A DNA stretch of 64,000 bases from Bacteroidales bacterium (GTDB taxonomy: Bacteria; Bacteroidota; Bacteroidia; Bacteroidales; UBA932): NCBI GenBank assembly GCA_017400135.1, contig JAFPVJ010000012.1, positions 175,172 through 239,171 of the forward strand, in the 5' to 3' direction. The notes below the pieces were generated by a model. That model saw nothing but the letters and a program-made list of their open reading frames with translations, ran no database searches and had not been told where the DNA came from. The position numbers and the translations under genes were made by a program. Shown here in pieces: positions 23,208 to 32,286 of the stretch; position 1 is the first letter of the stretch; each line of letters starts with the position of its first letter.

Positions 23208-24482
23208 ATGAAATCAATGACAAAATATATCGGAATCCTCGCGGCGCTTCTTCTTTTCGCCGCCTGTGACCTCCAGGACTACCCGGATCGCTTCCGCGCG
23301 ACTTCCGGCGTCCCTTCCATCGATTTCGTCCGCTACGCCGACCGGGATGTGTTCATCACCCAGGCCTATATGGACGAGGTCCTCTGTGTGGTTGGTTCCA
23401 ACCTGTGCAGCGTCCACGAAGTGTACTTCAACGACCAGCCTGCCATCCTCAACACCAGCTACATCACCGACCATACGCTCTTGGTCTCCGTCCCCAGCAA
23501 GGCTGCGACGGAAAAGACCGACAAGATCTATTTCAAGACCGCTTCCGGCGACGTGGTCACCTACGACTTCAAGGTCCTTCCGCCTGCCCCGAAGATCAAT
23601 GCGATGAGCAACGAGTGGGCGAAGCCCGGTGAAACGGTGACCCTGTCCGGCCGCTATTTCATCGACGTGACCGGTGTCCAGATGCCCGGCGTCGAGGTGA
23701 CGGAATACACCGTCGACTCCGGCGAGAGCATTACCTTCACCGTGCCCGAGGGTGCGAATCCCGGTCCGGTCGAAGTGTATACCGCATCCGGAAGCGGACG
23801 CAGCAGTTTCCAGTACAAGGACAGCCGCAACATGCTCTTCGACTGGGACGGTACGTACGGCATGGCCCTTGGCTATGGCTGGCGCGCCGGCGACAAGGTG
23901 CTCTGCGCACCCGGTACGCACGCGTTCCCGGCCCTGGACGGCAACTACATCGCTTTCTCTTCCGACTTTGACGGTACCCCGTACGGCGCTTGGGCGGAAG
24001 ATCCCTGTTCGTTCGACTACTGGCCCGGCGAGGTGGGCAGCGCGCATGCGCCGCTCTATTCCTTCGATACCTTCTCCCAATACATCAACAAGTATGGTGT
24101 GGGCGGTCTGTGCCTGAAGTTCGAGATCCTGGTTCCGACTTCCAACCCCTGGACCGGCGTCGCCCTGCAGCTGATGTTCTCCAGCGAGAATCAGGTCTCC
24201 GAGAGTGACATGAACAACAACTACTTCTCCGATGACGATTTCCCGCGCGCCGTCTGGGAGCCCTGGATCGCGACCGGATCCTTCGATACGGGTGACAAGT
24301 GGCAGACCGTTTCCATCCCGCTGACCGATTTCAACAAGAAGAGCAACGGCAGTGCCTGCGCGACCAAGTTCGACGACAGTTACCTGCATGGTCTGGCCTT
24401 CTTCGTGTGGGGCGGTTCCGCGGAAGGAAAAGCCGGAACTCCGATCATCGCGATCGACAATATCCGCGTAGTACCCCTTTAA
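23208..24482 (+). CDS. Surface glycan-binding lipoprotein with IPT/TIG domains (SGBP-B-like)
   Basis: 424 residues from the Met before KSMTKYIG; an earlier in-frame ATG at 23199 would add three. The lipobox is LFAAC. Two IPT/TIG Ig-like domains (about 35-110 and 112-195; VCVVGSNLCSVHEVYFND, NEWAKPGETVTLSGRYFIDVTGVQMPG) are followed by a C-terminal beta-sandwich (about 200-424; MLFDWDGT, GNYIAFSSDFDG, GGLCLKFEILVPTSNPWTG, WEPWIATGSFDTGDKWQTVSIPLTDF). The latter resembles the C-terminal glycan-binding domain of SGBP-B proteins from xyloglucan loci. The stop overlaps the next start region (TAATG). Confidence 0.85.
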   Translation: MKSMTKYIGILAALLLFAACDLQDYPDRFRATSGVPSIDFVRYADRDVFITQAYMDEVLCVVGSNLCSVHEVYFNDQPAILNTSYITDHTLLVSVPSKAATEKTDKIYFKTASGDVVTYDFKVLPPAPKINAMSNEWAKPGETVTLSGRYFIDVTGVQMPGVEVTEYTVDSGESITFTVPEGANPGPVEVYTASGSGRSSFQYKDSRNMLFDWDGTYGMALGYGWRAGDKVLCAPGTHAFPALDGNYIAFSSDFDGTPYGAWAEDPCSFDYWPGEVGSAHAPLYSFDTFSQYINKYGVGGLCLKFEILVPTSNPWTGVALQLMFSSENQVSESDMNNNYFSDDDFPRAVWEPWIATGSFDTGDKWQTVSIPLTDFNKKSNGSACATKFDDSYLHGLAFFVWGGSAEGKAGTPIIAIDNIRVVPL

Positions 24483-24493
24483 TGAATCCGCGT

Positions 24494-26902
24494 ATGAAAA
24501 AGATATTCCAATTGATATGCTTTGTCGCCGTCGTTGCGCTTTTCGCCACGGCCTGCAAGCAGGAACAGCTCGAAACCTATCCCTACGGATCTGAGCTTTC
24601 ATTCGCGTCCTTTTCTCCCAATCCGATCTATCGCGGAGGTGAACTCACGATCATCGGCAGCCACCTCGAGGATGTCTCGCAGGTCCTGATCCCGGGCATC
24701 GACCCGATCACGGACATCCGCGTCCTCGAGACCGGCGAGAAGAGCCGCATTGCGGTCACGCTGCCCAACACTACGGAGGAGGTTGGCAAGATCTCCATCG
24801 TGGGCAAGGACGGCCGGGTCCTGACCAGCCTGGCCGAGCTGACCTACACCGAGCCCATCGTCTTTGACGATTTCTCTCCCAAGTCGGCCATGCCCGGTGA
24901 CGTGATCACCGTGACGGGCGACTATATGAACCTCATCCAGGAGGTGATCTTCGCCGACGGCGTGATCGCTTCCGGAGATGCCATCCTGTCCCGCACCCGC
25001 AAGTCCCTGACGGTCGTCGTACCGGCCCACGCCGTTACCGGCCTCATCATCCTGGGTGATGCCGACGAAGTGGCCGACCCCGACAACGTGGCCAACAAGA
25101 GCTACTCCGAGGTGGAACTGACCATCGGTGACCCGACGGTCAGCTCGCTTGAGATCGAGACCGTGAAGCCCGGGCAGACCGTCACCATCAGTGGCGTCCA
25201 CCTGGAGATGATCGAGAAGGTTTCTTTTGCGGGCGATGTCGTCGTAACGGACTTCACCGTCTCCGAAGACGGCAAGACCATCACCCTGGCCCTGCCCGCC
25301 GCGGCGCAGTCCGGCGACGTGGTCGCCACCAGCTTTGCCGGCAAGGAATTCAAGGCCGGCGCCATCGAGGCCATCGTGCCCACCGGGCTGTCCGCAGCTC
25401 CCGCACCGGTCAAGGCCGGCGCTGAATTGAAGATCTCCGGCAAGGACCTGGATCTGGTGACCGCGGTCAACCTGCCCGGCGCGGACGGCACATCGTTCGG
25501 CCTCGTGGACGGCGAGATCGTCCTGACCGTGCCTGCCAAGGCTCAGGAAGGCGATATCACGCTGGACATGGCCAACGGCAGCCAGGTTTCCGTCGCCTAC
25601 ACGCTCGTCCATCCGACCGTCACCGGCATCTCTCCCGTCGAGTTGATGGCCGGCGAGACCTTCGAGATCACGGGTACCGACCTGGATCTCGTCACCGCTG
25701 CCACCCTGGGCGGCAAGCCCGTCGAGATCGAGGCGTCGGAGGAAAAGATCACCGTCACGACGGCCAACACCTCCGTATCCGGCAAGGTGGTCCTCAGTCT
25801 CGCCAACGGTGAGAAAGTGGAGCCTTCCGAGACGATCACGCTCAGCTATGACTCCTTCATCGTCGTCAACGAGATGCCGTCCGCCGAGCATATCGGTGCG
25901 ACCGTCACCCTCAAGGGCGAGAATTTCATGATGATCGAAAACATCTTCATCGGCGACGCGAAGGTGTCCCAGTACATTACCCGCAGCGACAATGAGATTT
26001 CCTTCATCATGCCGTTCAACAAGGTCGGCACCTACAGCATGTATTTCGACCTGTTGAGTGGTGAGCGCGAAACCTGCCCGCAGAGCATCGATGTCCTGCT
26101 GGAGCTCAAGTACATCATCGCCTGGGAAGGTGAAATGGACATCACCTGGAATCCGGGCCAGCGTATCGTCATCCCGGCTATCCGCTTCAACGATGTCAAG
26201 GCTGGAGCGAAGATGCGCCTGTACTACAGCCAGAAGGATCAGGTATGGGCGCAGGCCCAGTTCGACTACGGAGACTGGACGACCATCAACTTCGACGATC
26301 CTGCCGGTACCACCTTCAACGGGACCCTGGTCCCTACGGACATCTACGGCTGGTTCCCGGATGGCATCCTCGACCGTTGCACGGAAGTGGTACTGACCAA
26401 GCAGATTCTGGACAACATCCAGGCGAAACAGGCAGACAACGACGATGTAACCAACGTCGGTATGATCATCATGGGTTCCGACCTGATCTTCCGCAAGGTC
26501 GAAATCGTGCAGGAGATCCCGCAGGAGAAGACCGTCTGGGAGGGCTCGTTGGAAACGGGCGATTATGCCAACAACCTGGAACTGGGTACCGAAGACGACT
26601 GGGTCAACGCCGGGCTGAAGGAAGGCGACGAGGTGAAGATCTACTTCACGCCCGCCGATCCTGCCGACTGGTCGATGCAGCTCTTCAGCGGCCACTGGGC
26701 GGCGATGAACATGTTCTATCCCGACCTTCCGGACCCCAACCAGTTCAACATGACCCGGAATCCGGATGCAGCCGCCAATGGTTACATTTCCTTCACGGTA
26801 ACCCCGGAGATCTACAGCATCTTCACGGAGAAACAGTGGTGGGGATCAGCCATCATCGTCCAGGGCAAGTTCCTGACAGTTACAAGAGTTGCTTTCCTGT
26901 AA
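24494..26902 (+). CDS. Large surface lipoprotein with about six IPT/TIG repeats and two tandem C-terminal domains
   Basis: 802 residues from the Met before KKIFQLICF; an upstream ATG at 24482 would add four. The lipobox is LFATAC. About six IPT/TIG domains run from residues about 28 to 540, each with a G-[DE]-x-[FILV]-x-[IL]-[ST]-G-x-x-[LF] signature (GGELTIIGSHLEDV, GDVITVTGDYMNL, GQTVTISGVHLEMI, GAELKISGKDLDLV, GETFEITGTDLDLV, GATVTLKGENFMMI). Residues about 542-675 and 681-802 are two related modules, each starting with WEG and holding a G-x-W turn (FDYGDWTTINF; LFSGHWAAMNM). Probably an extended stalk with two binding heads at the tip. The exact ligand is unknown; mannan is inferred from the operon. 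Confidence 0.85.
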   Translation: MKKIFQLICFVAVVALFATACKQEQLETYPYGSELSFASFSPNPIYRGGELTIIGSHLEDVSQVLIPGIDPITDIRVLETGEKSRIAVTLPNTTEEVGKISIVGKDGRVLTSLAELTYTEPIVFDDFSPKSAMPGDVITVTGDYMNLIQEVIFADGVIASGDAILSRTRKSLTVVVPAHAVTGLIILGDADEVADPDNVANKSYSEVELTIGDPTVSSLEIETVKPGQTVTISGVHLEMIEKVSFAGDVVVTDFTVSEDGKTITLALPAAAQSGDVVATSFAGKEFKAGAIEAIVPTGLSAAPAPVKAGAELKISGKDLDLVTAVNLPGADGTSFGLVDGEIVLTVPAKAQEGDITLDMANGSQVSVAYTLVHPTVTGISPVELMAGETFEITGTDLDLVTAATLGGKPVEIEASEEKITVTTANTSVSGKVVLSLANGEKVEPSETITLSYDSFIVVNEMPSAEHIGATVTLKGENFMMIENIFIGDAKVSQYITRSDNEISFIMPFNKVGTYSMYFDLLSGERETCPQSIDVLLELKYIIAWEGEMDITWNPGQRIVIPAIRFNDVKAGAKMRLYYSQKDQVWAQAQFDYGDWTTINFDDPAGTTFNGTLVPTDIYGWFPDGILDRCTEVVLTKQILDNIQAKQADNDDVTNVGMIIMGSDLIFRKVEIVQEIPQEKTVWEGSLETGDYANNLELGTEDDWVNAGLKEGDEVKIYFTPADPADWSMQLFSGHWAAMNMFYPDLPDPNQFNMTRNPDAAANGYISFTVTPEIYSIFTEKQWWGSAIIVQGKFLTVTRVAFL

Positions 26903-26908
26903 TCATCG

Positions 26909-28387
26909 ATGGACCGGTCTTTTGCCATAATCCTGATGGCTGTGGCCTTACCGCTGCTGGTCCTTTCCTGCGGTGACCCCGGCGGAGTGGTACCTGACAC
27001 TCCGCCGGAGGCCCCCGCCCTGGTGTCGGTGGATCCCGCCGACGGGACGGACGGCCTGACCGGTACGTCGCTCAGCGTGGTGTTCACCTATGACCAGAAC
27101 GTCAAGCTGCCCACGGCCGACCAGGGCAAGGTCAGCATCACGGGAGGAGGGACCGTCACCAAGGTCAACGCCTATGCCCAGGCCGTCACCGTGCAGGTGG
27201 ACGGCCTGGAGCAGGGCAAGACCTATACGGTGTCCATTCCGTTCGGGATCGTGACCGGATTCAAGGAGAACCAGCCAGGCGCCGCCGCTGCCTCCGTCCG
27301 TTTTACGATGAAAGCGGAGGTCAGCTACGGCCGCGATCCGCAAAAGACTCTTACCGACCCCCACGCCACGCGGCGGGCCGCAGCTCTGTACGAGTTCCTT
27401 CTCTCCCAGTACGGAAAGAAGTCGCTCAGCGGTGCGATGGCCTGCAGCAACGGCTGGGACAATACTTTTACCGATATGCTGGGACCCCTTGCCGGGGCCT
27501 GTCCCGCCATATCGGGATATGATTACCTCTTCCTGAACTGGCCTCCGAAGGCTTGGAACGGCTGTCCCGACTACGGAGACATCACCCCGGTCCGGGAGGC
27601 CTGGGAAGCGGGTTCCCTGATCCAGGTGTGCTGGCACTGGAGCGTGCCGAAATCCCAGGCGGCCTACGAAGCCCGGGACCCCAACCAGTACGCTTTTTAT
27701 GTGTCTGACAACAAGGCTTTCCGGCCGAAGGATGCACTGGCGGCAGGAACCTGGCAGCATGCGTGCATCGACGGTCAGATTGAAAAACTGGCCGGGTATC
27801 TCAAGCTCCTCGCTGACGCCGACATCCCGGTTATTTTCCGCCCGCTCCACGAAGCGGCGGGGGACTACACCTGGGGTGCCTGGTTCTGGTGGGGTGTCGA
27901 CGGTGCCGACCCTTGCAAACAACTCTGGAAATATCTCTACGACAAGTTGACCGGAACCTACGCTTTGCACAACCTGATTTGGGTCTGGACCGTGCAGACC
28001 AGCGATGCCGGCCAATTGGCCGACGTGGAGAAACTGGAGGCCTGGTATCCCGGGGACGACTGCGTGGACCTGGTCGGCGCCGACCTCTATGTGGCGAAAG
28101 GCACGACCCAGTCCGCTGTCTTCAAGCGGGTCAACGATTCCGTCAAAGGCCGCAAGATGGTGGCCCTGAGCGAGTTCGGCAACCTGCTGGACATCGACGG
28201 CTATTTTCGGGAAGATGCGCCCTGGCTCTACTTCCTCGCCTGGAACGACTATGAAAACGGTGTCCCCGTCCTCTATTCCAAGGACGATCAGGGCAACTAC
28301 AACTGGAACAACTCCGCCTCGGACTGGAAGAGCGCCCTGGGCAACTCCCACGTCCTGAACCGCGGTAGCGTAACCGATTGGAAATAA
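26909..28387 (+). CDS. GH26 beta-mannanase lipoprotein with N-terminal Ig-like domain
   Basis: 492 residues. The lipobox is VLSC. An Ig-like domain of the Big_5 type occupies about residues 32-135 and is a clear relative of the one in the next gene. The GH26 barrel (about 145-490) has the acid/base Glu315 in FRPLHEAAG and the nucleophile Glu422 in VALSEFGN, with HWSVPKSQ and WWGVDG lining the cleft. GH26 enzymes cut beta-1,4-mannan. Lipidation and the spacer domain point to a surface enzyme making oligosaccharides for SusC/D. It lies 6 bp after the TIG lipoprotein. Confidence 0.92.
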   Translation: MDRSFAIILMAVALPLLVLSCGDPGGVVPDTPPEAPALVSVDPADGTDGLTGTSLSVVFTYDQNVKLPTADQGKVSITGGGTVTKVNAYAQAVTVQVDGLEQGKTYTVSIPFGIVTGFKENQPGAAAASVRFTMKAEVSYGRDPQKTLTDPHATRRAAALYEFLLSQYGKKSLSGAMACSNGWDNTFTDMLGPLAGACPAISGYDYLFLNWPPKAWNGCPDYGDITPVREAWEAGSLIQVCWHWSVPKSQAAYEARDPNQYAFYVSDNKAFRPKDALAAGTWQHACIDGQIEKLAGYLKLLADADIPVIFRPLHEAAGDYTWGAWFWWGVDGADPCKQLWKYLYDKLTGTYALHNLIWVWTVQTSDAGQLADVEKLEAWYPGDDCVDLVGADLYVAKGTTQSAVFKRVNDSVKGRKMVALSEFGNLLDIDGYFREDAPWLYFLAWNDYENGVPVLYSKDDQGNYNWNNSASDWKSALGNSHVLNRGSVTDWK

Positions 28388-28388
28388 A

Positions 28389-30002
28389 ATGAAGATTCGC
28401 ATACTCCTACTGCTGGCGGCCGTTTCCGCCATCCTCGTCTCCTGCGGGGAGAAACCCGTGACGCCGGAGACCCCCGAGGCCGCTCCCGTGCTGGTCTCTT
28501 CCGAGCCCGCCCAGGGTGCGACGGACGTCCCTATAAAAACTTCGTCCGTTATCCTGACCTACGACCAGAACGTGAAATGTCCCACGTCATCTCAGGGTGG
28601 CATCTCGATTTCGAACGGTGCTTCCGTTACCAAAGTATCGGCCTATGGGGCCGCGGTGACGGTAACCATTTCGGGGCTGGACTACGAGAAATCCTACACG
28701 CTTTCCGTCCCGGCCGGCGCCGTCCAGGGCTATAAGACCAACCAGGATGCCGCCGCGGCCGTGTCGGTCTCCTTCACGACGGAAAAGAATCCGGATCAGG
28801 GAACGGACGAGCACGAGTCCGAAGTGGCCTGGAATCTGGCCGCCAAGCTCGGCCTGGGCTGGAACATGGGCAACCACATGGATGCGCTTTACAACTGGCA
28901 CTACGTCGATGCGAACGGGTTCGACTGGTACAATTATCCCAACGAAACGGTCTGGGGCAACGATCCCTGCACGCAGGCCACCTTCAACAACGTGAAGAAG
29001 GCGGGCTTCGCCAGCGTCCGCATCCCGGTCACCTGGATGAATTACATCGGCCCCGCCCCGGACTACAAGATCGACGAGACCTGGATGAACCGGGTGTACG
29101 AGATCGTCGGTTATGCCCACAATGCCGGGCTCAACGTGATCGTCAACATGCATCACGACGAGAACCACGGGGACGACCATTGGCAGGACATCAAGAACGC
29201 CGCCAAGAACGCTGAACTCAACACCCAGATCAAGAATGAGATCCGGGCCACCTGGACACAGATCGCGGAGAAATTCCGGGACAAGGGGGATTGGCTCATC
29301 TTCGAATCTTTCAACGAGATCAACGACGGCGGCTGGGGCTGGAGCGACGATTTCCGCAAGGATCCCACCGTCCAGTGCAACATCCTGAACGAGTGGAACC
29401 AGGTCTTCGTGGATGCGGTCCGCGCTACGGGCGGCAACAATGCCACCCGCTGGCTGGGCGTACCGACCTACGCCGCCAATCCGGGCTATGAGGTCTATGC
29501 CAAACTGCCCACGGATCCGGCCGGCAAGCTGATGCTATCCGTGCACTTCTATGATCCCTCCGACTACACCATCGGGACTGCACAGTATTCCGACTGGGGC
29601 CACACCGGCGCGGTCGGAAAAAAGGCCAGCGGCGGGGATGAGGACCATGTGAGGAATACCTTCAACAACCTGACCCGCAAGTATGTCAACCGGGGTGTTC
29701 CGGTGTATATCGGTGAGTTCGGATGTTCGATGCGGGCCCAGTCCGATACCCGCGCCTGGTCCTTCTATCTCTACTACATGGAGTATGTTGCGAAGGCTGC
29801 GAAAACCTACGGCATGCCCGCTTTCCTCTGGGACAACGGAGCCAAGGGTACCGGCCAGGAGCAGCACGGCTATATCAACCACGGAGACGGCTCCTATATC
29901 GGCAACAGCAAGACCGTGGTCGATCTGATCGTAAAAGCGATGACAGACAATTCCGACTCGTACACCCTGGAATCCGTGTACAACCGGGCGCCCAAATTCT
30001 AA
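28389..30002 (+). CDS. GH5 endo-glucanase lipoprotein (GH5_4-like) with N-terminal Ig-like domain
   Basis: 537 residues. The lipobox is LVSC. An Ig-like domain (about 35-135) is strongly similar to that of the upstream GH26. The GH5 barrel (about 150-535) has GLGWNMGNHMDA, VRIPVTWMNYI, VIVNMHHDE, the acid/base Glu310 in FESFNEIND and the nucleophile Glu443 in VYIGEFGC. The GWN-GN start and the ESFNE block resemble subfamily 4, which holds endo-beta-1,4-glucanases, xyloglucanases and glucomannanases. The subfamily call is from pattern only. It is a probable surface enzyme attacking the glucose-containing parts of glucomannan or xyloglucan. Confidence 0.9.
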   Translation: MKIRILLLLAAVSAILVSCGEKPVTPETPEAAPVLVSSEPAQGATDVPIKTSSVILTYDQNVKCPTSSQGGISISNGASVTKVSAYGAAVTVTISGLDYEKSYTLSVPAGAVQGYKTNQDAAAAVSVSFTTEKNPDQGTDEHESEVAWNLAAKLGLGWNMGNHMDALYNWHYVDANGFDWYNYPNETVWGNDPCTQATFNNVKKAGFASVRIPVTWMNYIGPAPDYKIDETWMNRVYEIVGYAHNAGLNVIVNMHHDENHGDDHWQDIKNAAKNAELNTQIKNEIRATWTQIAEKFRDKGDWLIFESFNEINDGGWGWSDDFRKDPTVQCNILNEWNQVFVDAVRATGGNNATRWLGVPTYAANPGYEVYAKLPTDPAGKLMLSVHFYDPSDYTIGTAQYSDWGHTGAVGKKASGGDEDHVRNTFNNLTRKYVNRGVPVYIGEFGCSMRAQSDTRAWSFYLYYMEYVAKAAKTYGMPAFLWDNGAKGTGQEQHGYINHGDGSYIGNSKTVVDLIVKAMTDNSDSYTLESVYNRAPKF

Positions 30003-30004
30003 GC

Positions 30005-31117
30005 ATGAGATACGTACTGAAACCTGTACTAACCGCCGCCGTTGCCCTCGTCCTCGCATCCTGCGGGGGCGGGGACAAGACGGCTCCCCGCCAGCAGCTG
30101 CTGGACCGCCTGTCGGCTTCCGTAGCTGAGGGCAAGATTCTCTATGGCCACCAGGATGACCTGGTCTATGGCCATGCCTGGAAGGTGGAGGATGTCGACG
30201 GCGATGCGTTGGAGCGTTCTGATGTAAAGGATGTCTGCGGCCATTTCCCCGCCGTCGTCGGCTTCGACCTGGGCGCCATCGAGTCCGGGGGACCGGACAA
30301 TATCGATGACGTCCCCTTCGCGCTGATGCGCCGCGCCGCGCTCACCCATGTCGCACGCGGGGGCATCGTCACCTTCTCCTGGCATCCCTGGAATCCGCTG
30401 ACCGGCGAGAATGCCTGGGGCATGCCGGCCGGCGCGGCTGTCGCTTCCGTCCTGCCGGGCGGGGAGAAACATGAAAAATTCCAGGGCTGGCTGCAGGCGG
30501 TCGGAGATTTCTTCGACACTCTGCGCGATGCGGATGGGAATCGCATTCCCTTCATCTTCCGCCCCTGGCACGAGCATACCGGAAGCTGGTTCTGGTGGGG
30601 CCGCGACCACTGTACCGTGGAAGAATATGTGGCCTTGTTCCGCATGACCCATGACTACCTGGCCGTGGAGCGCGGGATGGACAACATCGTCTGGTGCTAT
30701 TCGCCCGGACGGGAGTCCGACGAGGCGATGTACATGGAGCGCTGGCCCGGCGACGACGTCGTGGACCTGATGGGCCTGGACTGCTACACCTACCTGGGTG
30801 AAGACGGGATCGCGCCTGCCGTGGCCCGCTACCGGGAGCAGGTCGGTTCCGCCCTGGCCTACATGACGAGGCTTGGCCGCGAGCACGGCAAGCTGATCTG
30901 CCTGTCGGAGACCGGCTTCGAAGGCATTCCGGACCCGACCTGGTGGACGGAGACCCTGTATCCCACGATCCAGGATGCGCCCATCGCCTATGTGCTGACC
31001 TGGCGTAATGCCTGCGATAAGCCGAACCACTTCTATGCTCCCTGGGAAGGGTTTGAGCATGCCGTTGACTTCAAGGCGTTCAGCGAGAAAGAAGATATCG
31101 TGTTATTGAATCTTTAG
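30005..31117 (+). CDS. GH26 mannanase / mannobiohydrolase lipoprotein
   Basis: 370 residues. It starts at MRYVLKPVL, 2 bp after the previous stop; longer in-frame starts lie inside the GH5 gene. The lipobox is VLASC. The GH26 barrel has ILYGHQDDLVYGH, FSWHPWNP, the acid/base Glu190 in FRPWHEHTGSWFWWG, and the nucleophile Glu302 in CLSETGFEG. There is no spacer domain, which suits a periplasmic or close-to-membrane enzyme. The compact form resembles Bacteroides mannobiose-releasing GH26 enzymes, which would feed the epimerase-GH130 route; the exo mode is inference. Confidence 0.9.
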   Translation: MRYVLKPVLTAAVALVLASCGGGDKTAPRQQLLDRLSASVAEGKILYGHQDDLVYGHAWKVEDVDGDALERSDVKDVCGHFPAVVGFDLGAIESGGPDNIDDVPFALMRRAALTHVARGGIVTFSWHPWNPLTGENAWGMPAGAAVASVLPGGEKHEKFQGWLQAVGDFFDTLRDADGNRIPFIFRPWHEHTGSWFWWGRDHCTVEEYVALFRMTHDYLAVERGMDNIVWCYSPGRESDEAMYMERWPGDDVVDLMGLDCYTYLGEDGIAPAVARYREQVGSALAYMTRLGREHGKLICLSETGFEGIPDPTWWTETLYPTIQDAPIAYVLTWRNACDKPNHFYAPWEGFEHAVDFKAFSEKEDIVLLNL

Positions 31118-31121
31118 GCCT

Positions 31122-32285
31122 ATGACATTCAATGAGAGACTGGTCGACCTGACCTGGAACCATGAGCAACTGATTGCGTGCCCGAACGAACCCCTCGAGG
31201 GGAACGGTGTCTACGAGCGTTATAAATATCCCATCCTGACGGCGGAACATGCTCCCTTGTTCTGGCGCTATGACCTGGATGAGCAGACGAATCCCTACCT
31301 GATGGAGCGCTTTGGCATCCATGCGACCTTGAACGCCGGTGCCATCAAGTGGAACGGGAAATACGTGCTGATGGTGCGCGTGGAAGGGGCCGACCGGAAG
31401 AGTTTCTTCGCTGTGGCGGAGAGCCCGAACGGGGTGGATCATTTCCAGTTCTGGGACCGGCCGGTCACGATGCCGGAGTGGGGCGAACCCGCGACGAATG
31501 TCTATGACATGCGCCTGACGGCTCACGAGGACGGCTGGATCTATGGCATCTTCTGCGTGGAGCGTAAAGATCCGGCGGCGGCCCCGGGAGACCTTTCTTC
31601 CGCTGTCGCCGCGGCGGGCATCGCCCGGACGAAGGACCTTGTGAACTGGGAGCGCCTTCCGGATCTCCAGTCGGGAAGCCAGCAGCGGAATGTGGTCTTG
31701 CATCCCGAGTTCGTAGAAGGGAAATATGCCCTTTATACACGTCCGCAGGACGGTTTCATCGACGCCGGGAACGGCGGCGGCATCGGCTGGGCTCTGGTGG
31801 ATTCGATGGAGCATGCGGTCGTGACGGAAGAGAAAATCATCAACGCCCGCCACTATCATACCGTCAAGGAATGTAAGAACGGGGAAGGTCCGGCGCCGAT
31901 CAAGACGGACCGGGGCTGGCTGCACCTGGCACACGGCGTACGGGGTTGCGCGAGCGGCCTCCGTTATGTCCTGTATCTGTATATGACCGCCTTGGACGAC
32001 CCGTCCCGCGTGATTGCGGAACCTGCGGGATTCTTCATGGCGCCGGAAGGTGAAGAGTATGTCGGAGATGTGATGAACGTCCTCTTCTCCAACGGATGGA
32101 TCGCAGATGAGGACGGTACCGTCTACATTTATTATGCTTCCAGTGACACCCGCCTGCACGTGGCCGTCTCCAGCGTGGACCGGCTCGTGGATTATTGCCT
32201 GCACACGGAGCCGGACGGCCTGCGGACCGGCCGCTCCGTCGAGACCCTGAACCGACTGATCGACAAGAACCTCAACAACAAGTGA
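31122..32285 (+). CDS. GH130 mannosylglucose phosphorylase
   Basis: 387 residues, no signal peptide, so cytoplasmic. It has the five-bladed propeller pattern of GH130 with the catalytic Asp129 in NVYDMRLTAHEDGWIYGIFC. Also seen are KYVLMVRVEGADRKSFFAVAESPNG, LHPEFVEGKYALYTRPQDGF and YHTVKECKNGEGPAPIKTDRGWLHL (phosphate and sugar contacts). Length and motifs fit subfamily 1, 4-O-beta-mannosylglucose phosphorylase, giving mannose-1-phosphate and glucose. It completes the pathway started by the 2-epimerase at 15888. Confidence 0.92.
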   Translation: MTFNERLVDLTWNHEQLIACPNEPLEGNGVYERYKYPILTAEHAPLFWRYDLDEQTNPYLMERFGIHATLNAGAIKWNGKYVLMVRVEGADRKSFFAVAESPNGVDHFQFWDRPVTMPEWGEPATNVYDMRLTAHEDGWIYGIFCVERKDPAAAPGDLSSAVAAAGIARTKDLVNWERLPDLQSGSQQRNVVLHPEFVEGKYALYTRPQDGFIDAGNGGGIGWALVDSMEHAVVTEEKIINARHYHTVKECKNGEGPAPIKTDRGWLHLAHGVRGCASGLRYVLYLYMTALDDPSRVIAEPAGFFMAPEGEEYVGDVMNVLFSNGWIADEDGTVYIYYASSDTRLHVAVSSVDRLVDYCLHTEPDGLRTGRSVETLNRLIDKNLNNK

Positions 32286-32286
32286 T

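Noticed and set aside
23214-26695. Long minus-strand open frames opposite the TIG lipoproteins
   Set aside because: They are antisense to lipoproteins with clear signal peptides and TIG repeats in an unbroken operon.
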